A stretch of 64,000 nt of DNA. Origin: Streptomyces katrae (lineage in GTDB: Bacteria; Actinomycetota; Actinomycetes; Streptomycetales; Streptomycetaceae). The DNA is taken from contig NZ_JNZY01000043.1 of the NCBI RefSeq assembly GCF_000717655.1, positions 62,001 to 126,000 of the forward strand, in the 5' to 3' direction. Below are positions 45,478-54,149 of the stretch, piece by piece (the stretch's first letter is position 1; every line of letters begins with the position of its first letter). The notes below the pieces were generated by a model. It did not search any database. It was not told the origin of the DNA and saw nothing but the letters and a program-made list of their open reading frames with translations. The position numbers and the translations under genes are program-made.

Positions 45478-46692
45478 ATGGCAACACTCGAAACACCCGC
45501 CGAGGCCGCCGCACCGGCGCAGGCGCCGGAACCCACCTCCCTGAAGAGCTGGCTGGCCGTCGTCTCCGTCGCCGTCGGCATCTTCACCCTCGTCACCGCC
45601 GAGCAGCTGCCCATCGGCCTGCTCACCTCGGTCGGCGGCGCCCTGCACGTCTCCGAGGGCACGGCCGGCCTGATGGTGACCGTGCCCGGCCTGGTCGCCG
45701 CGCTGTCCGCGCCGCTGATCCCGGTGATCGTCGGCCGTATGGACCGCCGCTTCCTGCTCGTCGGCCTGATGACCGTGATGGCGGTCGCCAACCTGGTCAC
45801 CGTCCTCGCGCCCAACTTCGGGATCCTGCTCGCCTCGCGCGTCCTGGTCGGCATCACCATCGGCGGCTTCTGGGCCGTCGCGGGCGGTCTCGCGTTCCGG
45901 CTGGTGCAGCCGGCGGCGATCCCCCGGGCCACCGCGCTCATCTTCGGCGGCGTCGCCGCCGCCAACGTGCTCGGCGTGCCGACCGGCACCCTGATCGGCG
46001 GACTGGCCGGCTGGCGCACCGCGTTCGCCACGCTCGGCGTCCTCGCCTTCGCTGTCCTCGTCGCCCTGCTGGTCCTGCTGCCCTCGCTGCCCGCGACCAA
46101 GCCCGTCAGCGTGCGCGAGCTGATCGGCCAGTTCGCCAACCGCGGCGTCCGCTCGGGCATCATCGCCACCGCCCTCATCGTCACCGGGCACCTCGCCGCG
46201 TACACGTACGTCAGCCCGATGCTCCAGCAGGTCTCCGGCATCGACGAGGACCTGATCAGCGTCCTGCTGCTGGGCTTCGGCGTCGCCGGCATCATCGGCA
46301 ACTTCGTCGCCGGCGCGGCCGTCGCGAAGAACCTGGGCCGCACGATGGCCGTCATCATCGTCGCGCTGGCCGCCGCGATGCTGCTGTTCCCGCTGCTCGG
46401 CAAGAGCCAGGCCGGCGGCATCGCCCTGCTGGTCCTGTGGGGCCTGGCCTTCGGCGGGGTCTCCGTCAGCCTGCAGACCTGGATGCTCAAGTCCGCGCCC
46501 GACGCCATGGAGGCCGCCTCGGCCCTGTGGGTGTCGGTCTTCAACCTGGCCATCGCCCTCGGCGCGCTCGTCGGCGGTCTGATCGTCGACCAGGTAGAGC
46601 TGATCACCGTGGCCTGGCTGGGCGGCGTCGTGGTGCTGCTCACCGCGCTCACCCTCCCGAGCCTGCGCACCGCCGGCAAGGCCGCCGAGTGA
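45478..46692 (+). CDS. MFS efflux transporter (AraJ/Cml-like, DHA1)
   Basis: A 404-residue permease with about 12 helices and the DHA1-type pattern: AEQLPIGLLTSVGGALHVSEG, VIVGRMDRRFLLVG (motif A) and GVPTGTLIGGLAGWR (motif C). Related pumps export arabinose, chloramphenicol or small drugs. It starts 75 bp after the esterase and is followed at once by the BBE-type gene, so it is a likely exporter for the cluster product. Confidence 0.88.
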   Translation: MATLETPAEAAAPAQAPEPTSLKSWLAVVSVAVGIFTLVTAEQLPIGLLTSVGGALHVSEGTAGLMVTVPGLVAALSAPLIPVIVGRMDRRFLLVGLMTVMAVANLVTVLAPNFGILLASRVLVGITIGGFWAVAGGLAFRLVQPAAIPRATALIFGGVAAANVLGVPTGTLIGGLAGWRTAFATLGVLAFAVLVALLVLLPSLPATKPVSVRELIGQFANRGVRSGIIATALIVTGHLAAYTYVSPMLQQVSGIDEDLISVLLLGFGVAGIIGNFVAGAAVAKNLGRTMAVIIVALAAAMLLFPLLGKSQAGGIALLVLWGLAFGGVSVSLQTWMLKSAPDAMEAASALWVSVFNLAIALGALVGGLIVDQVELITVAWLGGVVVLLTALTLPSLRTAGKAAE

Positions 46693-46721
46693 GCATCCCG
46701 CCCGCGAAAGGAACCACCTCA

Positions 46722-48125
46722 GTGACCACCACCGCCGTGACCACCGACGACCTCGCCGCGCTCGCGTCCGAGCTGCGCGGGCCGCTGCTGCTGCCCGGCA
46801 CCGACGCGTACCAGGAAGAGGCGCTCGGCTTCAACCGGATCCTGCCGGACGCCCGGCCCGCCGCAGTGGTCCTCGCCGACGGCACCGCCGACATCCTCGC
46901 CTCGGTGCGCTTCGCCGCGCGCCACGGCATCGCGGTCGCGGTCCAGGCCACCGGGCACGGCGTCGCACTGCCCGCCGACGGCGCCCTGCTGATCAACACC
47001 CGCAACCTCGACGGCGTACGGATCGACCCGCGCACCCGCACCGCCCGCATCGAGCCCGGCGTCCAGTGGAGCCGGGTCATCGAGGAGGCCGCCGCCTTCG
47101 GCCTGGCCCCGCTCAACGGCGCCTCCCCGGGCGTCGGCGTCGTCTCGTACACCCTGGGCGGCGGCCTCGGCCCGCTCGGCCGCTCGTACGGCTACTCCGC
47201 CGACCACGTGAAGAACATCGACCTGGTCACCGCGGACGGCGAGCTGCGGTTCGTGTCCCCCGAGGAGCACCCGGACCTGTTCTGGGCGCTGCGCGGCGGC
47301 AAGGGCAACTTCGGGGTGGTCACCTCCATCGAGATCGGCCTCTTCCCCGTCGCCCGGCTCTACGGCGGCGGCCTGTTCCTCCCCGGCGAGCACATCGACG
47401 AGATCCTGCGCACCTGGCGCGACTGGACGCGCACCGTCCCCGACGCGATGCAGTCCTCGATCGCCGTGATGCGCTTCCCCGACATCGACGTGCTGCCCGA
47501 GCCGGTCCGCGGCCGCTTCCTCGCGCACATCCGGATCGCCTACAACGGGCCCGTCGCGGAGGGCGAGGAACTGGTGCGGCCGCTGCGGGAGATCGCGCCG
47601 GCCGTCCTCGACACCGTCGCGGACATGCCGTACACCCGGGTCGCCGAGATCAACATGGACCCGACCGTCCCGTTCGTCTACTACGAGCGCTCCACCCGCA
47701 TCCGGGAGCTCGACGACGCGGCGATCGACACCCTGCTGCCGCTGATCAAGGAGGGGGTGGACGCGGTCCGCCCCGGCATCGAGCTGCGCCACCTGGGCGG
47801 CGCCCTGGGCCGGCAGCCCGAGCACCCCAACGCGCTGCCGCACCGCGAGACCGCGTACACGCTGTTCGCGGGCGCGCCGGTCTGGCCCGAACACATCCAG
47901 GACGTACGGGAGTTCCAGGAGCGGCTGATCGAGACGATGGAGCCCTGGCGCATCGGCGGCCCGTTCCTGAGCTTCATCAGCGCCCTGGAGAGCACGCCCG
48001 GGCACCTGCGCTCGGCGTACGACGAGGCGACGTACGCCCGGCTCGTCGCGGTCAAGGACGCGTACGACCCGCAGAACGTGTTCCGCGTGAACCACAACAT
48101 CCCGCCGACCGGGTGGTCCCGATGA
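46722..48125 (+). CDS. BBE-type FAD-linked oxidoreductase
   Basis: A 467-residue flavoenzyme of the berberine-bridge/6-hydroxynicotine oxidase type. The PCMH FAD domain includes ADILASVRFAARHG, VQATGHGVAL with the His that usually carries covalent FAD, GVGVVSYTLGGGLGPLGRSYG and the C-terminal YDPQNVFRVNHNIPP. The second (Cys) linkage site is absent, so FAD would be held by one bond. These enzymes oxidise C-O or C-N bonds or couple rings using O2. The start GTG 46722 with AAAGGA is favoured over GTG 46689, which overlaps the MFS stop. It lacks a signal peptide and would act inside the cell. Confidence 0.87.
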   Translation: MTTTAVTTDDLAALASELRGPLLLPGTDAYQEEALGFNRILPDARPAAVVLADGTADILASVRFAARHGIAVAVQATGHGVALPADGALLINTRNLDGVRIDPRTRTARIEPGVQWSRVIEEAAAFGLAPLNGASPGVGVVSYTLGGGLGPLGRSYGYSADHVKNIDLVTADGELRFVSPEEHPDLFWALRGGKGNFGVVTSIEIGLFPVARLYGGGLFLPGEHIDEILRTWRDWTRTVPDAMQSSIAVMRFPDIDVLPEPVRGRFLAHIRIAYNGPVAEGEELVRPLREIAPAVLDTVADMPYTRVAEINMDPTVPFVYYERSTRIRELDDAAIDTLLPLIKEGVDAVRPGIELRHLGGALGRQPEHPNALPHRETAYTLFAGAPVWPEHIQDVREFQERLIETMEPWRIGGPFLSFISALESTPGHLRSAYDEATYARLVAVKDAYDPQNVFRVNHNIPPTGWSR

Positions 48126-48145
48126 CCGAGGAGAGGACGAAGACC

Positions 48146-48964
48146 ATGCTCAGCGATGCGATGGTGGACGCGTACCTGGAGCGCATCGGCGCGCGCCGGC
48201 CGGAGAAGGCCGACATCCACGCGCTGCGGCACCTCCAGGAGCGCCACGTGCTGTCGGTGCCCTTCGAGAACGTCGACTACCACGTCGAAGGCGCCGAGCT
48301 CAGCCTCGAGCGGGAGTTCCTGTACGAGAAGATCGTCACCCGTCGGCGCGGCGGCGGCTGCTACGAGCTGAACCCGGCCTTCGGGCACCTCCTGGAAGCG
48401 CTCGGCTTCTCCGTGGAGATCCTCGCCGGCCAGGTCTTCCTCGGCGGCGAGTTCGGCGCCCCGCTGTGCCACCTGGCGCTGCGCGTGCGCCTGGAGGACC
48501 GGGACTGGCTGATCGACGTGGGCTTCGGCAAGAACAGCCGGTTCCCGCTGGAGACCGGATCGGCGGAGGTCCAGAAGGACCCGCACGGCGATTACCAGGT
48601 GACCCGGCCCGAGGAGGGATTCCTGCAGGTCCACTTGAACGGGGAGATCCAGTACCGGCTCGACGAGCGGCCGGTGCGGATCGAGGACTTCTACCCGACC
48701 CTGTGGTGGTACCGCACGGCGCCCGATTCGGTGTTCCTGCACAACCTCATCTGCTCGATCCAGAACGAGGCCGGCCGGGTCACCGTCAACGGCCGGGAGC
48801 TGACGCGTACGGACGAGAACGGCACCGTGACGGTGGAGCTGGCGGACGACGCCGCCCTGCACGCCGCGTACGAGGAGGACTTCGGCCTGGTCATCGACCC
48901 GGCCGCCATGCCGAAGCAGCCGGACGTCGATCCGGCTGTGCGCATCGTCATGCAGATCGACTGA
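48146..48964 (+). CDS. Arylamine N-acetyltransferase family protein (copy 2)
   Basis: A 272-residue NAT with intact triad Cys72 (RRGGGCYE), His109 (LCHLALRV) and Asp124 (LIDVGFG). It is very similar to copy 1, including MLSDAMVDAYLERIG at the start, so the two arose by duplication inside the locus. ATG 48146 is chosen for that match and for the GGAGAGG site; ATG 48122, overlapping the BBE stop (ATGA), is the alternative. It is the last gene of the esterase-MFS-BBE-NAT unit. Confidence 0.9.
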   Translation: MLSDAMVDAYLERIGARRPEKADIHALRHLQERHVLSVPFENVDYHVEGAELSLEREFLYEKIVTRRRGGGCYELNPAFGHLLEALGFSVEILAGQVFLGGEFGAPLCHLALRVRLEDRDWLIDVGFGKNSRFPLETGSAEVQKDPHGDYQVTRPEEGFLQVHLNGEIQYRLDERPVRIEDFYPTLWWYRTAPDSVFLHNLICSIQNEAGRVTVNGRELTRTDENGTVTVELADDAALHAAYEEDFGLVIDPAAMPKQPDVDPAVRIVMQID

Positions 48965-48986
48965 ATTCCCCTTTCTCATTGACAGG

Positions 48987-49026
48987 CCCCTGTGCCGCGC
49001 GTTTTCGCGTGCGGCGCAGGGGTTTT
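48987..49026 (+). terminator. Rho-independent-type terminator after NAT copy 2
   Basis: CCCCTG-T-GCCGC pairs with GCGGC-G-CAGGGG with a small bulge and a TTTT-containing loop. It is followed by TTTT at 49023-49026, one of the few hairpins here with a T-tract. Confidence 0.75.
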
Positions 49027-49129
49027 CTGTCGACCTGACGAATCGGCACCTGGTCCATACCTCTTATGAATTCGACGGGCCATCATGGGAATTGCAGGAA
49101 TACTCATCCATTCCATGGGAGACAATCAC

Positions 49130-49615
49130 ATGCGCAAGAGCACCCGTATCAAGGTCGCCGTTTTCGCGGGCGTCGCCGCGCTCGCCACCGCGACGGCCGT
49201 CACGGGCTCCGCGAACGCCGCGGTCGAGGGCGGCAGCAGCTGCTACACCCTGCCGGGCAGCTGGAAGGTCGTCGACGACAACACCCACGAGATCTTCCTC
49301 GGCAGCTACTACGGCAGCGCCACGGCCACCTCCGGCGTCGTCAACTTCACCTCGCCGAACAACACCACGACCGCCTCGCACGGCGAGTGGCGCCAGACCG
49401 GCTGCGGCACCTACTCCGACACCGACGTCGCCTTCCTGATCGGCGCGGACGGCAAGGCCGCCTCCACGATCACCTTCAAGGCCAACATCTCGGTGACGGG
49501 GAAGAACACCGCGAACTTCGACTTCGCGTTCACCATCAACAACCTGGACGGCTCCTTCGTCACCAGCGGCGCCTCCACCGGCAAGGCCACCCGCATCGCC
49601 GTCCAGCCCCGCTGA
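49130..49615 (+). CDS. Small secreted protein of unknown function
   Basis: A 161-residue protein. It has a clear signal peptide: MRKSTRIKV, a hydrophobic AVFAGVAALATATAV core and cleavage near GSANA-AVEGG. The mature part of about 130 residues is Thr/Ser/Asn-rich with alternating strand pattern and two Cys residues (SSCYTLPG, QTGCGTYSD) that could form a disulphide; it looks like a small beta-sandwich or barrel. I do not recognise the family. The start at 49130 is chosen over in-frame ATG 49085 because it begins the signal peptide directly and has GGGAG upstream. It stands between two terminators, so it is a separate unit. Confidence 0.8.
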   Translation: MRKSTRIKVAVFAGVAALATATAVTGSANAAVEGGSSCYTLPGSWKVVDDNTHEIFLGSYYGSATATSGVVNFTSPNNTTTASHGEWRQTGCGTYSDTDVAFLIGADGKAASTITFKANISVTGKNTANFDFAFTINNLDGSFVTSGASTGKATRIAVQPR

Positions 49616-49683
49616 CCCCCGCACCTCCCCCGCACATCCCCGCACCGCGCTCCACCCCCTCGGCGCCCCCCCTCAGGCGTCCG

Positions 49684-49721
49684 CCGTACGGGCCCGGCTC
49701 CCCCCGGCCGGGCCCGTACGG
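49684..49721. terminator. Bidirectional terminator
   Basis: A perfect 15-bp stem CCGTACGGGCCCGGC (49684-49698) with 49707-49721 and an 8-nt loop lies between the convergent secreted-protein gene and NAT copy 3. Confidence 0.8.
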
Positions 49722-49842
49722 CTTTGTCGCGCATGCCTCGTCGCGTACGGCGCCCAGCGCCTGCCCGGGCAACGGAACGGGGCCCGCGGGGCGCACCGGC
49801 CGGGTGCGCGCCACGGGCCCCGCAGGGTCCGTACGGGCGGGC

Positions 49843-50697
49843 TCAGGAGGGCTCGGGGGCCGGCAGGGCGGCGACGACCACCGCGGCCTCCTCCTCGGTC
49901 AGCTCGATCCCGAACTGCTTGGCCAGCAGCTCGCGCACCTCCCCGTCCGCCACGTGCCGGACCTCGACCGTGCCGTCGGCCCGGGTCAGGGTGAGCTTGC
50001 GGTGGTTGAGGTTCAGCCGCCAGTCCTCCGCGATCCGCTCCAGGAAGACCCGGCCGGTGAACGGCGAGCTCGAGTGCGTGGAGATGAAGTAGTTCGCCAC
50101 CACGCAGTCGATGTGGTGGTGCGCCTCGGTGGCGTACCAGTACAGGGGGAACCAGCCGTCGTCCCGCTTCAGCGAGAGCACCCACTCCTTGTCGGTGCCC
50201 TCCTCGCGGGCCAGCCGGTACACCCAGCCGCCCTGCTCGGAGACGATCCCGTCGGAGACCAGGATCGGCTCCAGCGGGCCCTCGTCGCCGAAGCCCACGT
50301 CGGCGAGGTAGGTCTCCCCGCCCACGGCCACGCTCAGCATCAGGTGGGTCCGGGGCAGCGGCTTGGGCGCGTCCAGGAGCGGACGCGCGTACAGCCGCGT
50401 GACCTCGTACCCGAGCCGCTCCAGCAACACCGCGAAGAGCATGTTGTGCTCGTAGCAGTACCCGCCGCGCCGGCTGCGCAGGAGCTTGGACTGCATGACC
50501 TCCACGTCGAGGTCGATGCCCCGCCCCAGCAGGATGTCGAGGTTCTCGAACGGGATGGTCAGGGCGTGCGCCCGGTGCAGCCGGCGCAGGGTCTGCGCAT
50601 CCGGCTCCAGCGGCCCGCCGATGCCCAGGCGGTCGAGGTACGCCTCGACGTCGAGGAGTTCGGCCTGCCACTGGGCGGCGCTGCAGAACGGCCTCAT
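49843..50697 (-). CDS. Arylamine N-acetyltransferase family protein (copy 3, divergent)
   Basis: A 284-residue NAT with triad Cys81 (RRGGYCYEHN), His118 (RTHLMLSV) and Asp133 (LADVGFGD). It differs clearly from copies 1 and 2: it has the more classical NAT motifs and an extra N-terminal 15 residues, and is closer to true arylamine acetyltransferases. It starts 2 bp after the stop of the aldo/keto reductase gene, so both are made from one message. Together they could acetylate an aryl amine and reduce an aldehyde. Confidence 0.9.
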   Translation of the reverse strand: MRPFCSAAQWQAELLDVEAYLDRLGIGGPLEPDAQTLRRLHRAHALTIPFENLDILLGRGIDLDVEVMQSKLLRSRRGGYCYEHNMLFAVLLERLGYEVTRLYARPLLDAPKPLPRTHLMLSVAVGGETYLADVGFGDEGPLEPILVSDGIVSEQGGWVYRLAREEGTDKEWVLSLKRDDGWFPLYWYATEAHHHIDCVVANYFISTHSSSPFTGRVFLERIAEDWRLNLNHRKLTLTRADGTVEVRHVADGEVRELLAKQFGIELTEEEAAVVVAALPAPEPS

Positions 50698-50699
50698 GC

Positions 50700-51704
50700 T
50701 CAGCCCCTCTTCTCGCTGTCGAGCATGGCCATGCCCTCGGCGTCGAAGCGCGTGCCGGCGACCGCCTCGGCGGGAACGGCCCGCTCGATCTCGGCAACGT
50801 CCTCGGCGGTCAGCTCGAGGGAGAGCGCGCCGAGCGCCTCGGTGAGCTGGTCGCGGCGGCGGGAGCCGACGACGGGGACGATGTCGGCGCCCTGGGCCAT
50901 GGCCCAGCCGATCGCCAGCTGCGAGGTGGTGACCCCCTTGGCCTCGGCCACCTTGCCCAGGGCCGCGACGAGCTGCAGGTTGCGGTCGAGGTTCTCGCCG
51001 CTGAAGCGCGGGAAGTTGCTGCGGCCGTCGTCGGAGGCCGCGGCGCGCTGGTGGTTCCAGCGGCCGGACAGCAGGCCGCGGGCGAGGACCCCGTACGCGG
51101 TGATCGCGGTGCCGAGCTCCCGGGCGGTCGGCAGGATCTCGTCCTCGATGGAGCGGGAGAGCAGCGAGTACTCGATCTGGAGATCGGAGATGGGGTGCAC
51201 GGCGGAGGCCCGGCGCAGGGTCTCCGCGCCGATCTCGGACAGGCCGATGTGCCGGACGTGGCCGGCCTCCACCATCTCCTTGATGGCGCCGATGGTCTCC
51301 TCGATCGGCACCGCCGGGTCGAGGCGCGCCGGGCGGTAGACGTCCACGTAGTCCGTGCCGAGCCGCTGCAGGGTCTGGGCGAGGGAGTTCTTCACGGCCT
51401 CGGGACGGCAGTCGACGCCGAGGATGCCGCCGGACGGGTCGCGCAGGACGCCGAACTTGACGCTGAGGGTGAGCCGCTCGCGGTCGTGGCTCTGCAGCAC
51501 CTCGCGCAGGAGGAGCTCGTTGTGGCCGCTGCCGTAGAAGTCGCCGGTGTCGAGGAGGGTGATCCCGGCGTCGATGGCGGCGTGGGCGGTGGCGACTCCC
51601 TCGGCCCGGTCGGCAGGGCCGTAGAAGTCGGACATGGACATCAGGCCGAGGCCGAGAGCGGAAACCTCAGGACCGGCCGAACCAAGTGATCGCAGCTGAG
51701 TCAT
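50700..51704 (-). CDS. Aldo/keto reductase
   Basis: A 334-residue (beta/alpha)8-barrel NADPH-dependent reductase. The family marks are LGLGLMSMSDFYGPADR, the catalytic Tyr in TGDFYGSGHNE with Asp, Lys (VSVKFGVLRD) and a His replaced in a YVDVYRPAR segment, and IVPVVGSRRRDQL for the NADPH phosphate. The usual LYxxHR of this class reads VYRPARLD, so the active-site His is missing and activity could be altered. The start MTQLRSLG at 51704 is preferred over 51746. It could act on the aldehyde made by the GriC/GriD-like pair. It is divergent from a quinone-oxidoreductase-like gene. Confidence 0.88.
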   Translation of the reverse strand: MTQLRSLGSAGPEVSALGLGLMSMSDFYGPADRAEGVATAHAAIDAGITLLDTGDFYGSGHNELLLREVLQSHDRERLTLSVKFGVLRDPSGGILGVDCRPEAVKNSLAQTLQRLGTDYVDVYRPARLDPAVPIEETIGAIKEMVEAGHVRHIGLSEIGAETLRRASAVHPISDLQIEYSLLSRSIEDEILPTARELGTAITAYGVLARGLLSGRWNHQRAAASDDGRSNFPRFSGENLDRNLQLVAALGKVAEAKGVTTSQLAIGWAMAQGADIVPVVGSRRRDQLTEALGALSLELTAEDVAEIERAVPAEAVAGTRFDAEGMAMLDSEKRG

Positions 51705-51823
51705 ATACCCCAGCATTGAGCAGGGCGCCTTCGGCGCAAAAACCATTCCGGGCCGGTCTGTCAGGTCGCGAATGGCCGAATATCGACGGGGATTCGGCTT
51801 TGCGAGTTGCGATCATTGAATGC

Positions 51824-52765
51824 ATGACAGAAACGATGCGAACGGTCCGCCAGGACGTCCTGGGCGGCACCGAAGTACTGAACCTGACGGATTCCCCGCT
51901 CCCCATTCCCGGCCCCGCGGGAATTCTGGTAAAGACCCACGCCGCCGGCGTCAATCCGATCGACTGGAAGATCCGTGCGTTCGGATTGTGGATGACCCCG
52001 CCGTTCGGCGTCGGCTGGGACGTCTCCGGCACCGTCGTGGCGGTCGCGGCGGGCGAGAACCGGTTCAAGGTGGGCGACGAGGTCTTCGGCCTCCCCTCCT
52101 TCCCCGACGAGGCCGCGGGGTACTCCGAGTACGTCGCCGCGCCCGCGCGCCACTTCGCGCGCAAGCCGGGCAGCCTCGACCACGTCTCGTCGGCCGCCCT
52201 GCCGCTCGCCGGCTCGACCGCCTGGCAGGCGCTGGTCGACGGCGCGGACCTGCAGGCGGGCCAGCGGGTGCTGATCCACGCGGCGGCCGGCGGCGTCGGC
52301 CACCTGGCCGTCCAGATCGCCAAGTCCCGTGGTGCGTACGTCATCGGCACCGCCAGCGCGGCCAAGCACGAGCTGCTGCGCGAGCTGGGCGCGGACGAGC
52401 TGATCGACTACACGGCGCAGGACTTCACCGAGGCCGTCCAGGACGTGGACGTCGTACTGGACCTGGTCGGCGGCGAGTACGAGGACCGCTCCCTGCGCAC
52501 CCTGCGCCCCGGCGGCCTCTACATCGGCGTGACGAACCCCCTCGGGATCGAGGAGATCACCGCGAAGGCGACCGCGGCGGGCGTCCGCGCCATCACGGTC
52601 AACGTGGCCCCCGACCACATGGTCCTGCAGGAACTGGCCACCCTCGTGGACACGGGTCGGCTGCGCCCCCTGATCGCGGAGACCTTCCCCCTCCAGGACG
52701 TGCGCAAGGCCCACGAGCTCGGCGAGTCCCGCCACACCACGGGCAAGATCGTCCTCAAGGTCTGA
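51824..52765 (+). CDS. Zinc-free MDR oxidoreductase (quinone oxidoreductase-like)
   Basis: A 313-residue NADPH-dependent enzyme: AAGVNPIDWKIRAFG, GWDVSGTVVAV, and the nucleotide loop VLIHAAAGGVGHLAVQIAK. No zinc ligands are present. Members reduce quinones or alpha,beta-unsaturated ketones. A start at MTETMRTVRQ (51824) fits the family; MRTVRQ (51836) is possible. It is divergent from the aldo/keto reductase gene over about 120 bp and could serve cluster chemistry or protect from quinone-like products. Confidence 0.87.
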   Translation: MTETMRTVRQDVLGGTEVLNLTDSPLPIPGPAGILVKTHAAGVNPIDWKIRAFGLWMTPPFGVGWDVSGTVVAVAAGENRFKVGDEVFGLPSFPDEAAGYSEYVAAPARHFARKPGSLDHVSSAALPLAGSTAWQALVDGADLQAGQRVLIHAAAGGVGHLAVQIAKSRGAYVIGTASAAKHELLRELGADELIDYTAQDFTEAVQDVDVVLDLVGGEYEDRSLRTLRPGGLYIGVTNPLGIEEITAKATAAGVRAITVNVAPDHMVLQELATLVDTGRLRPLIAETFPLQDVRKAHELGESRHTTGKIVLKV

Positions 52766-52783
52766 CCCGGCCCGGACGGTGCC

Positions 52784-52818
52784 GCCGCACCGGCCGCCCT
52801 CGCGGGCGGTGCGGCGTG
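52784..52818 (+). terminator. Probable terminator after the MDR gene
   Basis: GCCGCCGCACCG and the complementary GGTGCGGCG pair around CCGCCCTCGCGGGC, giving an imperfect GC-rich hairpin about 20 bp after the stop. Confidence 0.45.
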
Positions 52819-52904
52819 CGGCGGCGATGACGGTGATGACGGCGCTCACGACGACGAAAACAAACCGTCCGGCCACTTAAAGTGATCATGTGGTGTAACT
52901 GACG

Positions 52905-54149
52905 ATGGTCGGCATGACGGGATCTCCTTCGGCGGACTCCGGCGGCGCGGACGACGGCGCCGAGGCGCAACGGGCAGGCGTGCGGCAGAAGGCCACTGCG
53001 TCGGGCGACGCCCGCGTCTACCAGGCCGGCCACGACCTGCGCATCTTCGACATCAGCATCCCGCGCAGCGTCCGGAACACGTTCCTCGTTCTCGTGGTCC
53101 TGGCGCTGCTCGGCGGCGGCTCATGGGCGGTGGTGCGCTGGGTGCTGCCGGCCTACGCGCCGACCTACAAGACGCAGTTCCTCATGGACACGACCGCCGT
53201 CGCGGATTCCGGCGACGCGGACGCCGTCGCCGCCTCCCTCAGGACCGTGGTGGGCAACGCGGGCGACTCCGACGCCCTGGCCCTGCGCCGGTTCGGCGGC
53301 GAGTGCGGTACGGACGGCAACACCGCCCGGCTGGTGGACTTCGGCACGGACAACCGGCAGGACATCGTGCGGGCCGCCCAACAGGCCCCGGTGGGCGGCC
53401 TGGCCACCCTGCTGCGGGGCATCGTCCAGGCCGTCGACGACTTCTCCGGCACGTTCGCGTTCGGCGCCGGTCAGCGCGCCAAGCAGGTGAACCGCATCGT
53501 CGTCGTGACGCGGCACGGCAAGGACGCGTGCGACGAGGACACCGACTTCGTACGGCGGGAGATCGCGGACCGGATCCGCGCGGCCGGTCTGAAGATCGAG
53601 TTCCGGCTGATCGGCTATCAGGTCCCCGAGAACCAGAGCGAGAGCCTGAAGTCGATCGCCACCGCCGGCTCCAACCCGGCCGAGCCGGTCTTCGCGAACA
53701 CCCGGGCGGACCTCGACGCGGCCCTGGAATGGTCGACCAACACCGAGCCGGTCCTGCGCAACGCCACGAAGATCGTGGACGTCCTCAACCCGGCCGTGAC
53801 CCGCATCAACACCGCCGCACGGGAGATCACCGACGGCCGGCTCGACGAGGCGGGGCAGAACCTCGACCGGGCCAGGGAACCGCACATCGGCACCGAGTTC
53901 GAAGACCTCGGCGGCCGGGCGAAGACCCCCGCCGGGCGCGACATCAACGACCGGGCGGCGAAGCTGCGCGAGCAGCAGAAGACCGTGCTGGAGGCCGCCG
54001 ACCGGCTGCTGGAGGCCGCACGCTCCAAGGCGCCGCTCGGTCCCCGCCACGAGGCCTTCGAGAAGGCCGCCGCCGACTACAACACCCAGGTGGACGCGAT
54101 GAACAAGGCACTCGCCGCCCTGCGTACCAAGGCCCCGGCGGCCCGGTGA
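52905..54149 (+). CDS. Membrane-anchored vWA-like protein, first of a tandem pair
   Basis: A 414-residue protein. Residues 1-55 are cytoplasmic, followed by one membrane helix (about 58-80: NTFLVLVVLALLGGGSW) and an outside domain. That domain starts YKTQFLMDTTAV, a degenerate vWA opening in place of the DxSxS metal site. It continues with DALALRRFGGECGTDGNTARLVDF, a RIVVVTRHGKDACDED strand and IEFRLIGYQVPENQ. The C-terminal part is a long helical, Lys/Arg/Glu-rich region (about 290-414). Without a full metal site, ligand binding is uncertain. It is coupled by GTGA to a paralogue. The function is unknown. Confidence 0.7.
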   Translation: MVGMTGSPSADSGGADDGAEAQRAGVRQKATASGDARVYQAGHDLRIFDISIPRSVRNTFLVLVVLALLGGGSWAVVRWVLPAYAPTYKTQFLMDTTAVADSGDADAVAASLRTVVGNAGDSDALALRRFGGECGTDGNTARLVDFGTDNRQDIVRAAQQAPVGGLATLLRGIVQAVDDFSGTFAFGAGQRAKQVNRIVVVTRHGKDACDEDTDFVRREIADRIRAAGLKIEFRLIGYQVPENQSESLKSIATAGSNPAEPVFANTRADLDAALEWSTNTEPVLRNATKIVDVLNPAVTRINTAAREITDGRLDEAGQNLDRAREPHIGTEFEDLGGRAKTPAGRDINDRAAKLREQQKTVLEAADRLLEAARSKAPLGPRHEAFEKAAADYNTQVDAMNKALAALRTKAPAAR

